A DNA stretch of 64,000 bases from Amphibalanus amphitrite (lineage: Eukaryota > Arthropoda > Thecostraca > Balanomorpha > Balanidae), in assembly GCF_019059575.1 (NCBI RefSeq), contig NW_024882862.1:112829-176828 (forward strand), given 5' to 3'. Positions 1 through 11,535 of this stretch are shown here, one piece after another. Position 1 is the stretch's first letter; each line of letters opens with the position of its first letter. Below the pieces are notes generated by a model. It worked only from the letters and a program-made list of their open reading frames with translations, had not been told where the DNA came from and did no database searches. A program made the position numbers and the translations under genes.

Positions 1-573
1 ACCACTTAGGGCAACACAAACACCACCATTAGACTCCCCGTGACGAGCTACATCGAATGGATACCCATTTTATGCAAAAATATCAACTTTTAAATTTAAC
101 CTAATGTCTGTCTGTCTAAAGGCTGTCTGACCCACATAATCGCATTTGTCATGTAAAATGGACCATAGAACATGTATCACACGACACTTTCATATTGTGA
201 CCTATTTTGACCCCCAGTGACCTGACCTATGTGACCTGACCTGGTATCGGTGACCTCAGATAGTGAAGTATGTGTTTGACGAACAATGTACCATCGATGG
301 TTTTCAATAACTTAACAATTTACTCGACTTCACAACACTGTTCTTGAAATGCCTGTGAACGGTGAAAATCTGACCTTTGACCTGACCTGTGACGTCATCG
401 GTTTGACCTAGGTCAATGAAACTTGGTCACAAGGTAGTTTCCCGTTGGGGATATCGAACGCCGTTTGAAATTTGAAAATCGGCCGGCAAATTTTCGAGAT
501 CTTAGGGGGGCCGAAACGCCCACCCCCCTACAGGTGGTAGGGTCCGCCGGTAGCCCTACGGGGCGCGGGTTAA
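1..573. mobile_element. TTAA-type G-tract element, right part
   Basis: The window opens inside an element. Its TGACCT-rich interior matches the one near 10910-11340. It ends with a G-tract/C-tract hairpin at about 505-528 and the terminal word CGCGGGTTAA at 564-573. The left end lies outside the window. No coding potential is seen. Assignment to a TTAA-specific (piggyBac-like) family is inference from the TTAA flanks and CCC/GGG termini. Confidence 0.65.
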
Positions 574-810
574 GTGTAAACGTGCGATAAAGTGATCATG
601 TGCAGGCATGTGTCAGTAGCCCACGTCTCCATTCTGGCTTTTCTTCGAAATTTGCCGTGAATGGGCAAAAAGCCAATATGTAATGCAGACCTCGTTCAAA
701 TACATGTAAATACCAATATGAATCGCTGCGCGCCATGGCCCATGGTCAAGCAGTAAACAACAGCTCGGCGTGGTGGCTGAAGCGCGAGGCGCACCGGGCC
801 AAAGTCGGCT

Positions 811-898
811 GCGATTGCGCTGTGTGGTGCCGGCCAGGGGACGGTAACAGCGCTGCGATTGCCCTGTGTGGTGCCGGCCAGGGGACGGTAACAGCGCA
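811..898. repeat. 44-bp tandem duplication
   Basis: Two near-identical 44-bp copies (811-854 and 855-898) containing GTGCCGGCCAGGGGACGGTA lie just upstream of the candidate signal-peptide exon. They could be 5' UTR or promoter DNA; nothing in them is coding. Confidence 0.8.
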
Positions 899-1010
899 GT
901 GCTGGGCTGGGCAGCCCAGCCCGGTTTTTCCTGCGACTCGGCGAGTCGGCTGGGCCGGCGCCACGGATGGCGGGCTGCAGCGCCGCCGCCGCGCCGCTCC
1001 GACCAGCACC

Positions 1011-1089
1011 ATGGGGCTGAGCTCCGCTCCGCACGCGGCGACCTGGGGTGCAGTGCTGGTGGTTATCGGACTGGCCGCCTGCGGACACG
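1011..1089 (+). CDS. Candidate first exon of a small secreted peptide (signal peptide)
   Basis: The ATG at 1011 opens a frame reading MGLSSAPHAATWGAVLVVIG, then LAACGH: a short polar start, a hydrophobic core and small residues before a likely cleavage site, as in a signal peptide. A strong donor (G|GTAAGA) follows at 1089/1090. The exon would then end one base into a codon, but the next recognised exon (2131) needs two bases. Either a small middle exon exists in 1100-2130, or a weaker donor at 1108 (GCGAC|GTGCAA) is used, which joins in frame. Other ATGs (866, 967) give no signal sequence or stop early. Function is unknown. Confidence 0.45.
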
Positions 1090-2130
1090 GTAAGAAACCG
1101 TCTGCGACGTGCAAACCGGCATTGGGGACAGACAGGTCAGCAAACATATCGCAATGGGGGGGCATAGTAGATTCATCCTGAACCATGATGGTCGTCTTGC
1201 AAGTACGTCTCAAGATTTTTCTCTTGCGAGTTTGGAACTTGAACATTTCTGTCTGTGCTGTGATTCTCAAAATCGAGGTAGATAGGTAACAGTAGGTTGA
1301 TGCTTCTGTTGAGACTTTGCTTCCCGATCGCGCATTGCCAGCTTTGCTCAGCTGTTTTAACGTTTATTAGGCACTTGTAGTCACCGTGTCAGAGCTACAG
1401 TAGATGACGAAGTCCTTTGAAAGTTCCAGGATATAATGAGGTCATTGAGAGCTACAATTTTTGTTTACCTCGAAATTTTGATATCGATGACGTAAGGTCA
1501 GGTCAGTTTTTTGGCCTCCCCATTATACCTAAGTCAACAGGCAAAAAAATAAACTACCTGATTTGTTTTCACTAAAACGCGTCGCAATGGCCTAATATAC
1601 CATACATGAATTCATGTACGATCAACTTTGACTACCTTGAGGCCTTTTTTGCTCTTGGGCAATTGGAAGGTTATGTGACGTCATCAAAGATCACCAAAGT
1701 TTTTTGTCTTCTATTAAATCCTTACAGAAACGCGATACAGACGCACAGATGGTCTTATTGTGTTCAGCTCGTAAAGGCACATCGAATAATATGCATGATG
1801 ACCTTGAGGTCACGTGAACAGAGGTCAGCCTTTGACCTTGAAGTTTCGAGGTCAACATGTAGGGGAAGCCGGGGGAAGCCCGGCATAGTAAGCTCTTTTT
1901 CATTTTTATGACATACCTTGCGTGATGTATAAAATGTTAATATCCTGCTAGCTAGATAAGTTAATAGATAAGCTAGACTGAAAAACAGTCACCTGTATTT
2001 CAGGATTGGTACAATCTACAAATGTCTCACATTAGCACAAGGTGTGTGCCTTCATGGTCAGTCACTGACGCAGCTGTGGCGGGTTGGCAGGCCAGTTCTC
2101 CTGTGGCGGACGGCTCTGTTTTCCGCCCAG
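1090..2130. other. Intron-like stretch with mobile-element remnant
   Basis: AT-rich sequence between the two candidate exons. About 1440-1880 carries AGGTCA/TGACCT motifs like the interiors of the TTAA elements, so part of this intron is a decayed insertion. No convincing exon is seen here. Confidence 0.5.
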
Positions 2131-2287
2131 GGTGTGCCGGACGGTGAACTTCCAGCAGGTGTGCACCACGGCGGCAGCCGGCGCCGACCTCTGCGGACGC
2201 ACCATCTGCCTGCCCTTCCAGCGGTGCAAGACACGGGTGCTGCCCTGCATCGCCCCGCCCTGCCCCCTAGCGCGGGAGTGTGTCTGA
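2131..2287 (+). CDS. Terminal exon of an 8-cysteine secreted peptide
   Basis: A pyrimidine-rich acceptor (TCTGTTTTCCGCCCAG) precedes an open frame starting VCRTVNFQQVC and ending at the TGA at 2285-2287. The exon encodes eight cysteines spaced C-x8-C-x9-C-x4-C-x5-C-x6-C-x4-C-x5-C, the pattern of a small disulphide-rich extracellular peptide. I do not recognise the family: it is not a WAP, Kazal or pacifastin spacing. An AATAAA signal 146 bp after the stop supports a real last exon. With the 1011-1108 exon form it would give a short preprotein of about 80 residues. A defence peptide or protease inhibitor is possible but unproven. Confidence 0.5.
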
Positions 2288-2432
2288 GCATCCCACAGCG
2301 CGTCACTGCTTCGCATCTAATGCCTTGTTTCGGAACACCCATACTGCAAACAATGGCATGAACGGCGCTCAATATTCTTGTTTAACGAGTGGAGTAGCTA
2401 CCAGCTAGCTCCAAATTTTTGAACTGTGAGCT

Positions 2433-2438
2433 AATAAA
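2433..2438 (+). promoter_or_regulatory. Poly(A) signal AATAAA
   Basis: Canonical AATAAA 146 bp downstream of the stop of the 8-cysteine exon, at a fitting distance for its 3' end. Confidence 0.5.
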
Positions 2439-3395
2439 GAAGACATGTGTAGAAAATATTTGTGTCTTTGTTTTTACCCATTTAATTGACAGCCGGGAAT
2501 CAGCGCTAAAAATTCTTTCATTTTGCTGGTTTCTGTATCATTGCGTCATAGGTTTCTGTATACATATGTAGACTTCTCTGTTATACAGAGGTCTAGGTAT
2601 GTTTGTAGTGAGAAGACCTGGCACGTAATAAGACGAGGACTGTACCTACCTATGATTCAATAGTTCATGAATAGTGAGCACGGGTGTCTTCATCTGCACG
2701 GCATAAAGTTTTGCGGGCTTTATGCTAATGAATGGTATGTACGATACTCGTATTCAAAGTCGTTCAATCGCAGATACGAGACTTGTTATGGACAAGCACG
2801 CATGAGACGTATAGTTCGTTTTATTTAACCCATTTACGCCCTTCGTTGCGTTTTCGCAACGCAAGCAAGCGTCGACGTGATCGAAGCTTGAGAAGTGTGT
2901 AAAAGAGACTCACCGATGAGACAAGTTTCAGCGTGTGTAGCATGGTTGTGCGCATGATGCTACGCAGTTACAAGTCTGTGCGGCCGGTAGGTTACTGCCT
3001 AGAGCTCCCAGAGTGAAGTCGAAGGTTTTGTGAGTGATGACGTCACGAAAAACAAGATAAGTAGGCTAAGTGCTTAATAATATCGTAATGAAAATTGTGC
3101 AAACATATTCTGCAGAGTCCCTACAATAGCGTAGATATGCATTTTGTTAAGAAATAATGCTACAAAAAGGGTTTGTGACTATTTTCAAATATGACTACGG
3201 TCGCGTTGCGGGAACGCAACGAAGGGCATATGGGAAAGACAGCGGTGTTGCGAAAACGCAACGATGGGCACATTGGCAGGGTAGCGGAAGTATGAATATC
3301 AACAATAGACTTCACTCGTGATACGCTATGGGTTCTCTCTTTCTCTCCCTCATCTTCCTCCCTCTCCTCCTCGTTCCCCAACTCTCTCCCTCCCT

Positions 3396-3401
<6 letters not shown>

Positions 3402-3485
<84 letters not shown>
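3402..3485. repeat. (CT)42 microsatellite
   Basis: Uninterrupted CT dinucleotides over 84 bp, preceded by a short CCCT run. The Ser/Leu or Glu/Arg frames across it are repeat artefacts. Confidence 0.95.
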
Positions 3486-3491
<6 letters not shown>

Positions 3492-3520
3492 CTCTCATTT
3501 TGTAGCCATGAGGCTGTAGC

Positions 3521-3680
3521 CGTGGAACATCTTCAATTAAGGGGGGGGGGGAGCACTGCCGACTTTTGGTCCCATTCTTTCCATTTCCATTTCCATGCAA
3601 CGCCTTTAGGGATAATGTTAAAATGGCAAAATCAAGGGGGCACGGTGCCCCGGTGCCCCCTCCCCCCCCCGCTCCGCCGC
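3521..3680. repeat. Dispersed repeat, copy 1 (inverse of copies 2 and 3)
   Basis: A block of about 135-160 bp with GGAACATCTTCAATTA, a G-tract, CGACTTTTGGTCCCATT and a GC hairpin (GGGGGCACGGTGCCCC). Matching copies in the other orientation lie at 6967-7100 and 32512-32645. Function is unknown. Confidence 0.8.
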
Positions 3681-5401
3681 CTATGCCATGAGGGACGTGT
3701 ATAGGTATGTTAAGTGCAAGGTGCGTTCGCACGTAAAATGTTGCGACACATTTCATATTTGCTGGCTCAAACAGGCACAAACACTCCTTTCTTTTTCTCT
3801 CGCAGATTATCGGCCTCGGGCTGTTCGTTCACTAAGCAATGTGTTCCCATGCATCTGAAAATCGCATGGTAGGAAAAGGACCCATGCATCTAACAATCGG
3901 CGATGCTAACGGAGCTGAGAGATAATTAGGTCCTTTGGAAATTGGATCTACTATGTACATTGTACATTGTGCATATATAATGAATAACGGGGATGTATTC
4001 TGGTATCAGGCGACAGATAGGCATCGCCATTCTCTGGATAGAATCTGCTGACTACCAACATTTACAAAGATAACTGTACGTAACTGTACGTTAGAAAAGA
4101 TAACTGAGGGTCGGAAAATAGTGGGCCCCCTCTGGGGGTAGCTGAGCCCTTCGGCAGGGGTAATGAGGGCGTCTGGGAAAAAAATTATTTTTAGGATTCA
4201 TAACTCGCATAGATTCATAAGCTGCTTGATGTGGAGTATACGCTTGTTTTCTTACTTTGATAGGCTTTTATCTAATCAGACCATTTTTAGAGCTAGCAGG
4301 ATTATTGGAATTATGGGAGACATTTGTCTGAGCGGACACGGTTAATCGTAGACTGGAGACTGAGCCCAGCCAGTGGGCAGGCCACGCCACCCATGACCCA
4401 CCCCCTTCCCCCTCCCAAGCACTCACTGCACCCGGCTACAGGCGCGCTCCTATGTGAGCTGCCCGATTGCGATATACGTTGCCGGTCCAGCCCGGAACAG
4501 GGGGTTGAGGCGTGGAGGAGGATTCAACTATCCGGAAGATGGGAAGGACGGATTGACATCGAATCACCATTCTGTCCTGGCATTGTCTCGAGAAAGAGGT
4601 TACACGTGAAGGTCGCTGAGAGTGGGGCCATGACAATTTTGGATTAGTTGTAAACATGATAAGCTGGGAGTCGATTTGTTGTGATGCGCTACGCCTTACG
4701 CGGGCAATTTGTTAGAGCCGGATCGGTCCTTTTTTCTTTTTGCTGAGAGTGGGTACGACTAACCTGCAATGGAATTTAACTTTACTCCTAGGAGGGTGAT
4801 TAAGAATGATTGCGGATATACGCGCATACATACGTGAGGCACTGGTTTACTCCCAATCCTCCGTTTAATTGTATTCAGTGTGGGGTCTGATAGGTGGGGG
4901 TAATGGCTCTGTCTAGCTTCCAAAAAGAAAGCACCACCCTGGATACGTGTCGACCACAACTTTAAATGAACAGCAAGGACAAAGTAAATGGTTGATAATG
5001 ACCGTGTTGCCTTCTCCCCGTTCGCGAATCATGAAGTTATGCTTCATCACTGAGGCTCTTAGGCGGGTTATAGAGCATGACGGGATGTGGGTTCCGCATT
5101 TTCAAGCAATAGTTGTCGACGGTTGATAGATGTTTTGTCAAAACATATCAGCATATACGGCCATTCAGTGTACTTTATGTCCGTCTGATGTGCCCGTCGT
5201 TGCGTTTTCGCAACGCTGATGGCGCCCGGTGTGCCCTTCGTTGCGATTTCGCAACGCATGTTTTTTACGTTTCTCTCGAAAAACTTTTGCTGCAGGTAAA
5301 AATTATTTTCGATTCCATGCAAGGCCCTGGTAGGAGCATAACATATTTTGATTTCGTCGATTTTATTTTCATGATGGTCAATATTCCTGGGCATAAATGG
5401 G

Positions 5402-5742
5402 TTAAGTTCGGCCGTCACTGTAAACGTCTCTTCGAACACAGCACGAAAATTGCTAGCTGAATTACCTATGTATGTACTGATAAAACTGGTTGGCGCACAT
5501 TGAATTCCACTGACCATCAACTTTATCAAATTCATTTCTTCCTGGATCCTATTTCTCAGACTCTCAGTTCGTATTTGCCCATTTTTACAACCCACAGAGA
5601 TAGACGATTTGTGTTCAAAACATTTTTTGTAAATATTATTCACATCTCCAATACAATGTGCGCTAGCCAGTTTTCTCAGTAATTCAGCTAGCAATTCTCA
5701 TGCTGTGTTCAAAAAGATGTTTACAGTGACGGTCGAACTTAA
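5402..5742. mobile_element. 341-bp MITE with long terminal inverted repeats and TTAA flanks
   Basis: About 62 bp at the left (from TTAAGTTCGGCCGTCACTGT) is repeated inverted at the right (ACAGTGACGGTCGAACTTAA, ending 5742), with a few mismatches. The TTAA at each end suggests a TTAA-specific transposase supplied in trans. Its left TTAA is the same one that ends the neighbouring 2825-5405 element. Confidence 0.8.
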
Positions 5743-6385
5743 AAAAAAACGAAGTATAACAATTGTTCTTGCCATGTACAAACTATATGAAATGTCGACA
5801 GACTCCATTGGCCGTGATGGAATTCGTGCCAGAATATCTTCGCAGTTCCGCCTTCCTTGAAGTTTATGGGGGCTAGCCTCAATTGATGTCTGGCACGAAC
5901 ACATCAACCGGATTTTCATGCTGCTAGACAGGTAAAAAGTATGCAGCTTTGCATGACAGGTACGATCCACATAACCCTTGTGAATTACCTATTGTCCCTG
6001 CATTGAATTTCAAATAGTTGTGATCTGATGTGTGAGGGCTGCATATTGCACACTGTGGTTGGTACGCCTGCCTAGTCTGGCATCACGGGGATCTCGCGGG
6101 ACTGCGCCAATTGCGGACGTTTTGAAGCCCGGGACTGGCACTCAACGATGAAGACTTCGAGACTGGCACTCAAAGGCCGACACTTTGAGACTGACACTCA
6201 GGGACTAATACTTGTGGAACTAGCACTCGGTGATTAACACTGACGGGGCTGCTACCTATGAGGCGACACTGTGCAGTCGGCTGGCGGAGTGCGCTGGCGG
6301 TGTTTTAGTGCCTACACCTCAGCCCCGACGCCAATCGGTGATCGCTGTCACCGGCGCTGTCGGTCCGTCGGGGACTGGTTCGGCC
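5743..6385. other. Gene-free stretch with a degenerate short tandem repeat
   Basis: No gene is recognised. About 6128-6240 contains loosely repeated units built on GACTGGCACTCA. The sequence becomes GC-rich towards 6300. Confidence 0.5.
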
Positions 6386-6513
6386 TGGCGCCGTGCCGCG
6401 GGGAGTGCCCTCCCGCCTGGCGCCGTGCCGCGGGGAGTGTCCTCCCGCTCGGCGCCGTGCCGCGGGGAGTGTCCTCCCGCCTGGCGCCGTGCCGCGGGGA
6501 GTGCCCTCCCGAC
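6386..6513. repeat. 32-bp GC-rich tandem repeat, 4 copies
   Basis: Four near-identical copies of a 32-bp unit containing GCCGTGCCGCGGGGAGTG. It abuts the candidate minus-strand exon at 6520-6629, resembling the exon-edge repeats seen elsewhere in the window. Confidence 0.9.
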
Positions 6514-6519
6514 CCCTGC

Positions 6520-6629
6520 CTGGAGAGCAGGTCGGGCCGCGGCAGGTGAAGGTCGCGCAGCCGCAGCCAGTGCTCGGCGCCCGCCGCCGCCGTGGCCGGC
6601 GCGCCGCGCGCGTTGATGAGGTGTGGGAA
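6520..6629 (-). CDS. Possible isolated exon, function unknown
   Basis: On the minus strand, after an acceptor-like CCAG at 6630, the sequence reads FPHLINARGAPATAAAGAEH and then WLRLRDLHLPRPDLLSRQ, with coding-like composition. No clean GT donor follows; the only candidate is AG|GCAG. No family is recognised and no partner exons were found. It may be a real exon of an otherwise unseen gene or chance in GC-rich DNA. Confidence 0.22.
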
Positions 6630-6966
6630 CTGGTCTGGAGCGGTTTCCGTGTTTTACGGTCGAGGCGCCGCCTGGCCGCCGGTCATGGAGCGGGGGCTGT
6701 GAGCTGGGAGGAGCGGCGCCGCCGAAGGCCGACACGGTGCAGCTGTGTTGGCTCACGGAGCGACCGGGAAGTACCGCCAGTTGGAGAGAAGCAGAGCCTC
6801 CGTCTGGCACAGACACAGCCATTTGCTACTTACTTAGCTCACTATTGGGGGAAGGGGGGTAAACGCCCCACATTGTTCGGCGCGCTATAGCTTATAAGCG
6901 TTTTGGTATGTAAGTGAGTGCCCGTGACGAATTACTTGAAACTTATTATAGCAAAGTTTCAAAAAC

Positions 6967-7100
6967 AGGGGGGCACCGGGGCACTGTGCCCCCCTTGATT
7001 TTGGCATTTTAACATTAGCTCTATGGGCGTTGAATGGAAATAACGGGACCAAAAGTCGGCAGTGCCCCCCCCCCCCGCCCCTAATTGAAGATGTTCCGCC
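6967..7100. repeat. Dispersed repeat, copy 2
   Basis: Same block as 32512-32645 and, inverted, 3521-3680: GC hairpin, CATTTTAACATTAG, GACCAAAAGTCGGCAGTG, C-tract, then AATTGAAGATGTTCC. Confidence 0.8.
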
Positions 7101-7998
7101 GCTTCTGTTTTGGTGGCGTCATAATGTTTGAGTTTTTGAGGCCTAAAATTGCAATGGTTAGCCGCTTAGAAATAATGTAAAATCACACAATAAACGTAGG
7201 TACCTACACAGTTACCATAATGGTCATCTGGCTACCAATACTAGTAGGTGCCATATCAAATGGCTCTCTTTGATTCTTAATTATTGTTCTATATTTTCCA
7301 ACGTTTGGAGCTGAATCTCGACAATTTCTGTGATTGCTTCACTTTTTGCAGAATCTGCGTGCTTGCGTGAGATGAGGCAGTCCGCAGTTGTGGTGCACTT
7401 AGTGGTGCACCATGCGAATCTAAGTGACGTAATTAACCATTATCATTTTTATCATACATGCTTGATTGCAGATTATATTACAAAATAAATGTTTGATAGT
7501 AAACAATGGCAAAACTGCATGTGTATCGGCATAGCACTCGCTGGTATAGTTATACCTACGTAAGCAAACGATAGTTCACGAACCTTCTGGAGAACCACAG
7601 AGACCGATATCAAGGGAATCCCGCGAGCACGGAGATGCTGATGAAACTAGAGTGGCTCGTCCTTCCCCATACATCAGTCAGTCAGGGTCCCTGGGTGCGG
7701 TTCGGTCCGACCGTCTTACATACATACCTGTACTGTACCACACTCGTGCCTACGGTTCAGACGGGGTAGCGGTCCGGTCCCGGCGCGAGCGGAATGCGGC
7801 CGTGAGCGCTCGATACTTGCTGCAGAAACGGGCGTGCGGCATCGGAGCCGTAGACACTGCAGAAACGGGGAGAACCTCAGACATTCTCTGCGGAGACATA
7901 AAGGTATTCTTATAACGGGACGAGAATGAATGAATAGTCACGAGAGGCTTCCTTTTGAAAAGAAAGGTGCGAAATGGACTTGAAATGTAAGGTCTGAT
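7101..7998. other. Gene-free stretch
   Basis: Unique-looking, moderately AT-rich DNA with a more GC-rich patch at about 7640-7870. No exon with usable splice sites, RNA gene or repeat structure was recognised. Confidence 0.4.
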
Positions 7999-10332
7999 TT
8001 AACCCGCGCGCCCGGGTGGGCCTGTCCTGGTGGGGGGCCTTTTTGGCCATAGGAGTACCAGGTTATCTCGGAAAGTAAGCAAGCTAGAAGGACGAGGTAA
8101 AAAGCAATAGATAGCTCGCTATAAGATCTTTCAGTATCATGCGGGTTGTTTATCGATCAGGTCGTCGCTGAGGTCACTGAAGGTTACCGAAGGTAGGTTA
8201 GGTATCGCGATTTTTTGTTCCCTAATTTAACAACTTCTCACAAACCGGCGCATAAGTCGAGGACCAATAGAGCTACAGCGCCGCGAAAGGCGCATGTGAT
8301 AGCTCTTTCAAAGGCCTTTCTGATTGTTGTGTTCAGATTTGACCCAAGGTCAACATTATAGAGTTCAGTGGTCAACTGTTTAGCCTCCAGAGGTCATAAA
8401 CTCAAATTGGACGTTTTTGCGGAAAATGTTTTCATGTAATACCATTTTACTGCAAGCTTGCATTACGCTGGTTTTACCGGCGTTGCGTTTGTCTCGTCGA
8501 GACGCGTCGAATGAACTATAAGTTGACCTGAATAGGTCAACTTTAAAATTTGACACCAGGTCAAGGTAAAAAAAATGTCATGTTGCTGTCATTCGATTCG
8601 TATTGTTTAGCTGAACACGTTCATGTTGTTTTCAGCGCTCTGGCATGTGGGGCATTCCACGATAGATCGTACCACTTTTTTCCAATTTGACAACCTCATC
8701 TCTCGGAATTTGACGAGAATTGGTCTCAGGGGTAATCAGGGGCTCTGAATCCACCTGTAACAATTTCAGGCTTATCAGATAAGTATTTTTTGAGTTATGG
8801 TGTATAACATTTTTTGGATCTTGCTTTGCAGCGCTAACTTTGGCGGGCTGTAACTCTAAGACGGATTATCTAAATGCAAAATGTTATATAACATTGAACT
8901 TGCGATGAAACAGAGATTAATATGTATTTTTTTAAATTTCGAAAAATACGCTATTTTTGATACATGACATATCGAGTTTTCTTTCATTTGAATTTTTTGG
9001 ACTTTGGGACCAAAATTTTATGAATTTTTATTTCTTTAAAAAAAATATTTGGCTCATTGTTAAGAAGTATGCAAAAATTAGGAAGGGGTTCTTTCTATAA
9101 ATGTATTTATTTTACGTCACGATAACGGTTTCGAATAGTGATTTCGGGAGGAGAGCTTATAAATGGGGTGGTAAAGCTGCCTAGTGACATCACGAGTTAC
9201 TGAAATTTCAATTGAAGTCTGAGTCATCTGAAAAAAGTGGAAAAAGGGTTTATCCAACCCTCTTTCCTATAAACGCAGTTACGCGAGGGTGAAAAAGGCT
9301 GTTTGGCTCTGACATTGTTTTGGACGCCAGTGACCATAGCTGTCCGAGATGAAAGTTACAGGACGCATGCATGGTGTCCTCCAGAGGTCTCACAACTTGT
9401 ATATCTGGGAATTTTTTAAGTCATGAGGTCAGGTCGGTCACGTGACATCACTGTTAAAAGTCAATGGGGAAATATAAAAACTGTTATTTTGGCGCCGAGA
9501 ATGATCTAAAACTATCTCACGTACATGGTATCGTGATTTCATGCACTCCCTATGCTTCACTTTTGCATTGTTAACCTTGCGTGATGTCATTTATGACGTC
9601 ACTGGGGTCGTACGAGTTTTTCGTCAATAACTCCCGATCAAATGGAGCTAGAGAGTCGGGAAAGCCACCAATGGACTCGGGAAGACCTTCCGAATCGAAT
9701 GATATGCCATATGATACCCTTTACCCAGCTTCGTGACTTGAGGGGCTCTGACCTGACCTTGACCCGAGGTCAACTACTTAAGTTGACCTCACCCTATCAA
9801 AAAGTATACCATTCGATGCACCTGAGCTAGGCGAACACAATGATGCCAAAATCGCAGCTCTGCGGCCATTTTTTGCGAAGTTATTTACTAAAAACCGAAC
9901 CCGTAACTTCAGTCACTTGACCTGACCTCAGACGCTACCGGTTAACCTGAGACCTTAAAATCGGTTACCAATCGCTGCGACTTGTAACGGCACACACGCT
10001 CCTTTTTTCCGCGAAGCTCTAGCTCTATTAGAAGCGAAACGGCGTGCTGGGGTCGTATCAACCCCTCCGAAACCCATTTTGCTTGCGGGAAAATGAGGAA
10101 ATTATAGAAAGAACACCTTTCTAATTTTTTGCATGTCGATTTGCCATGACATGAAGTTTATTTTGAGAAAAATAAAAATGTGAAAAATTTTGGTCCCAAA
10201 AGTCATTAGAGGCAAATGAAAAAAGATTAAGGTTTTTGCTCAACAATGAAAATTTTTCTTTGGAATTTTTAAATAGTAATATTAATTTCTGATTCATCGC
10301 AATCTTAGTGTTGCTTACTGTTTGTTGGTTGC
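7999..10332. mobile_element. TTAA-type element(s), left end and composite interior
   Basis: A left terminus TTAACCCGCGCGCCCGGGTG begins at 7999, followed by G-rich and C-rich terminal sequence. The interior is AT-rich with AGGTCA motifs. Part of it (about 8650-8760) recurs inverted near 15700-15800. A clean right end was not found, so this is probably more than one decayed copy. Confidence 0.5.
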
Positions 10333-11535
10333 TTAACCCGCGACCTGGTGGGGGGGCTATTTTTTGCCCCCCCCCCTCCAGACTTTTCGATATATCTCCA
10401 GAACCGCTGCGCCGATCGTCACCAAACTTTCAGTACCCTCCCGGACATCAATTTTACATATGGTGACCAAAACTTTTTCCAAAGGCTATGATAGTTTGGC
10501 CGGAAATGACGTCAGAGTGACGTCATGTTCTGCCGTTTTCGACCCAAAAAAGGGTTTCGCGGGAAGAGCTGTCAGGCCTATAGCTTTGCAAATACAGAAA
10601 AATGATATGAACATAAAAGCTGTAGAATTGACAGGGCTACAAAACTGCTATCTCGGATTTTTGAAATTTTTGGAATTTGACCCCCAAAAATCAAAAAAAA
10701 ATTTTGGATATAATGATCGAAAAATCCCAAAAGTTTTTGATTTTCGCAAAAACCGGAATATATGTGATATTCCTTACCACCTTCCATCCACATACCAAAT
10801 TTGAGATTGATACCTCTTTTTTGGCGAAGTTATAGCGAAAAAACTGTTCAAAATTGATTACGTCAAATTTTCAAACTCAATTTTTAGCAATTCTAGACCC
10901 CGTAACGCAAAACAAAGACCACCATTAGACTCCCCGTGACGAGCTGCATCGAATCAATACCCATTTTATGCAAAACTATCGACTTTAAAATTTGACCTTT
11001 TTTGGCCTGACCTTGACCTGACCTTGACCTGAACTTCACCAGAAAGTGACCTAAGCCGTATCTGATAGTCTTACAACCAACACCATTGAGCTGGAAATGA
11101 AAAATTGGCCATAAAACATGCATCACACAACCTTAGTAAAGTTGGGCTCATGTGACCTGACCTGTGACCCTTGGTGACCTGACCTGTGACGTGACCTTGT
11201 ATTGTCAGTGACCTCTAATAGCAACATATCTACTAGGCAACTGACGCTCTATCGCTGATTCTCGACAAAATGCGTTTTCCTCGGTGTTATAGCGCATTCC
11301 CTAGAAGACCCGTGAACGGTGAAACATTTCATCTTTGACCTGACCTGTGACGTCATCGGTGACCCCGAGGTCAATGAAATTTGGTTTCCTTCGACAAATT
11401 TGACAGGCCTTTCGAACGCCGTTTGAATTTTGCGGATCCGTCCAGTAGTTTCGGAGATACGAGGGGGGGGGCAAAAAATAGCCCCCCCCCCCACCAGGTC
11501 GCGTTATAAACAGACCCCACCAGGGCGCGGGTTGA
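10333..11535. mobile_element. Full-length TTAA G-tract element (1,203 bp)
   Basis: Left end TTAACCCGCGACCTGGTG and hairpin GGGGGGGCTATTTTTTGCCC. The right end carries the inverse: GGGCAAAAAATAGCCCCC, then CACCAGGTCGCG and a terminal CGCGGGTTGA (TTAA decayed by one base). The interior holds TGACCT runs and paired TGACGTCA at 10507-10525. No transposase frame, so non-autonomous. Confidence 0.75.

Larger units (their letters stand above)
2825..5405. mobile_element. Candidate TTAA-flanked element with CGTTGCG hairpins
   Basis: The left end TTAACCCATTTACGCCC (2825) is matched by GGGCATAAATGGGTTAA ending at 5405, a 17-bp inverted repeat with one mismatch. Five short hairpins of the form CGTTGCG...CGCAACG lie near the ends (about 2840, 3201, 3247, 5199, 5241). 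No transposase frame is seen. The termini fit a piggyBac-type non-autonomous element, but the interior (CT microsatellite, dispersed repeat) shows later insertions or a composite origin. Confidence 0.45.

Noticed and set aside
866-1093. Alternative frame through the first exon that would fit the phase of the 2131 exon
   Set aside because: It lacks any hydrophobic signal sequence and starts in a duplicated 5' repeat; the 1011 frame has a convincing signal peptide.
3160-3780. 206-codon minus-strand frame
   Set aside because: Its core is the (CT)42 microsatellite read as Arg-Glu; flanks belong to dispersed repeats.
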